A DNA stretch of 47,666 nt from Acidimicrobiia bacterium (GTDB taxonomy: Bacteria > Actinomycetota > Acidimicrobiia > Spongiisociales > UBA5794), in assembly GCA_029939995.1 (NCBI GenBank), contig JAOZRW010000003.1, forward strand, positions 53,496-101,161, written 5' to 3'. Position 1 is the first letter of the stretch, and every line of letters starts with the position of its first letter. Made by a program: the position numbers and the translations under genes. Below, piece after piece: positions 47,137 through 47,666 of this stretch. Below the pieces are notes generated by a model. That model saw only the letters and a program-made list of their open reading frames with translations. It was not told the DNA's origin and did not search any database.

Positions 47137-47666
47137 GTGCGGCTCCTCGACGACCCGGTGCCGTTTCTCGACGACGACGATGCGGCCGTGCGTCGTCTCG
47201 CCGTCTCGGCCTGTGTCGCTGCCGGGCTCGACGAAGCCGCGACGGCGAGGATCTGCCGGCTCGCGGTCGACGACGAGGACGGATCCGTGCGGGCGATGGC
47301 CGTCGAGGCCATCGGCGGTGCCGGGGTCCGGTGTCTCGACGCGTTGGAGCGGGCCCGGACGGATGACGATCCCCGCGTGATCGAAGCGGTCGCGACCGCG
47401 TACGGGGAGATCGGCGAGCGGTCCGCCGTCCCGTGGCTGATGGAACTGGCCCGATCGGACGCCGATCGGGCCGGCCGGGAAGCGGCGGTCGCCGCACTCG
47501 GCGCGATCGGCGACCGGTCGGCGGTCCCCGTGCTGCTGGACCTCCTCGCCAAGTCTCCGGCCCAGGTGCGACGCAGGGCCGTCGTAGCGCTGACGGTCTT
47601 CGACGACCCGGAGGTCGAGCCGGCGATCCGCCGCGCCGCCCGGGACCGGAACCCGTCGGTTCGCGA
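47137..47666 (+). CDS. HEAT-repeat protein, cut by the window end
   Basis: The open frame continues off the window. It shows repeated helix pairs of about 30 residues: AAVRRLAVSACVAAGLDE, SVRAMAVEAIGGAG, RVIEAVATAYGEIGERSAV, GREAAVAALGAIGDRSAV and QVRRRAVVALTVFDD. This is a HEAT/PBS-lyase-like scaffold. The start is unclear: the frame opens after TGA at 47080. GTG at 47137 is the first standard start, while a GGGAGG precedes two ATC codons (47089, 47095), so a rare ATC start cannot be excluded. Function unknown. Confidence 0.75.
   Translation, partial: MRLLDDPVPFLDDDDAAVRRLAVSACVAAGLDEAATARICRLAVDDEDGSVRAMAVEAIGGAGVRCLDALERARTDDDPRVIEAVATAYGEIGERSAVPWLMELARSDADRAGREAAVAALGAIGDRSAVPVLLDLLAKSPAQVRRRAVVALTVFDDPEVEPAIRRAARDRNPSVR

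Overview
The window is one contiguous stretch of a high-GC, gene-dense bacterial chromosome. A WhiB-family regulator, a Zincin_2 (DUF2342) protein, GuaB3, an AhpE-type peroxiredoxin, an SCP2 protein and a type-B succinate dehydrogenase point to Actinomycetota. The quinol-cytochrome c complex is not the fused diheme QcrCAB form of mycobacteria and streptomycetes. It is split b6f-like, with separate cytochrome b6 and subunit IV. That suggests a deep-branching class such as Acidimicrobiia; this placement is inference from gene content, not a phylogeny. Almost everything is housekeeping. I see no CRISPR array, intact insertion sequence, prophage, restriction-modification or toxin-antitoxin locus, and no rRNA or tRNA gene.

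Layout. 0-1.4 kb: bifunctional NAD(P)HX repair enzyme. 1.4-6.8 kb: a six-gene minus-strand respiratory operon (2-TM protein, FAD/NAD/Fe-S oxidoreductase, cytochrome b6, subunit IV, Rieske, membrane cytochrome c), each gene overlapping the next. It is flanked by two wrecked genes: a PCu(A)C copper-chaperone remnant and a cytochrome c lipoprotein with an in-frame stop and two frame changes. 6.9-10.6 kb: citramalate synthase behind a leader peptide with three isoleucine codons and a terminator, and a SGNH-acyltransferase. 10.6-14.6 kb: trpS behind a second leader peptide/attenuator, then guaB3-guaA. 14.8-21 kb: an orphan CheA/CheY hybrid kinase, PcrA/UvrD helicase and a lipoprotein. 21.2-30.9 kb: nitronate-monooxygenase-like enzyme, B12-binding mutase subunit, sucCD, racemase, purH-folD, icd, mdh. 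31-36.5 kb: unknown membrane protein, HU, SCP2 protein, sdhCAB. 36.6-40.5 kb: whiB, unknown membrane-anchored protein, tatA, and an ECF sigma/anti-sigma/RseB-like operon with a probable autoregulatory promoter. 40.5-47.7 kb: acyl-CoA dehydrogenase, PhoU-like/NptA phosphate pair, AhpE, Zincin_2, HtrA, moaE and a HEAT-repeat protein cut by the window end.

Functional picture. Isocitrate dehydrogenase, succinyl-CoA synthetase, succinate dehydrogenase and malate dehydrogenase lie within 13 kb, with a B12-binding subunit feeding methylmalonyl-CoA carbon into succinyl-CoA, and a quinol-oxidising complex 20 kb away. The most interesting regulatory signals are two short leader peptides directly behind good -35/-10 promoters, one Ile-rich before cimA (whose product starts isoleucine synthesis) and one Trp-containing before trpS, each followed by an intrinsic-terminator hairpin. 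Several genes have a -10-like hexamer 5-9 bases before the start codon and no Shine-Dalgarno, suggesting frequent leaderless transcripts. Small palindromic and heptamer repeats occupy several intergenic spaces.
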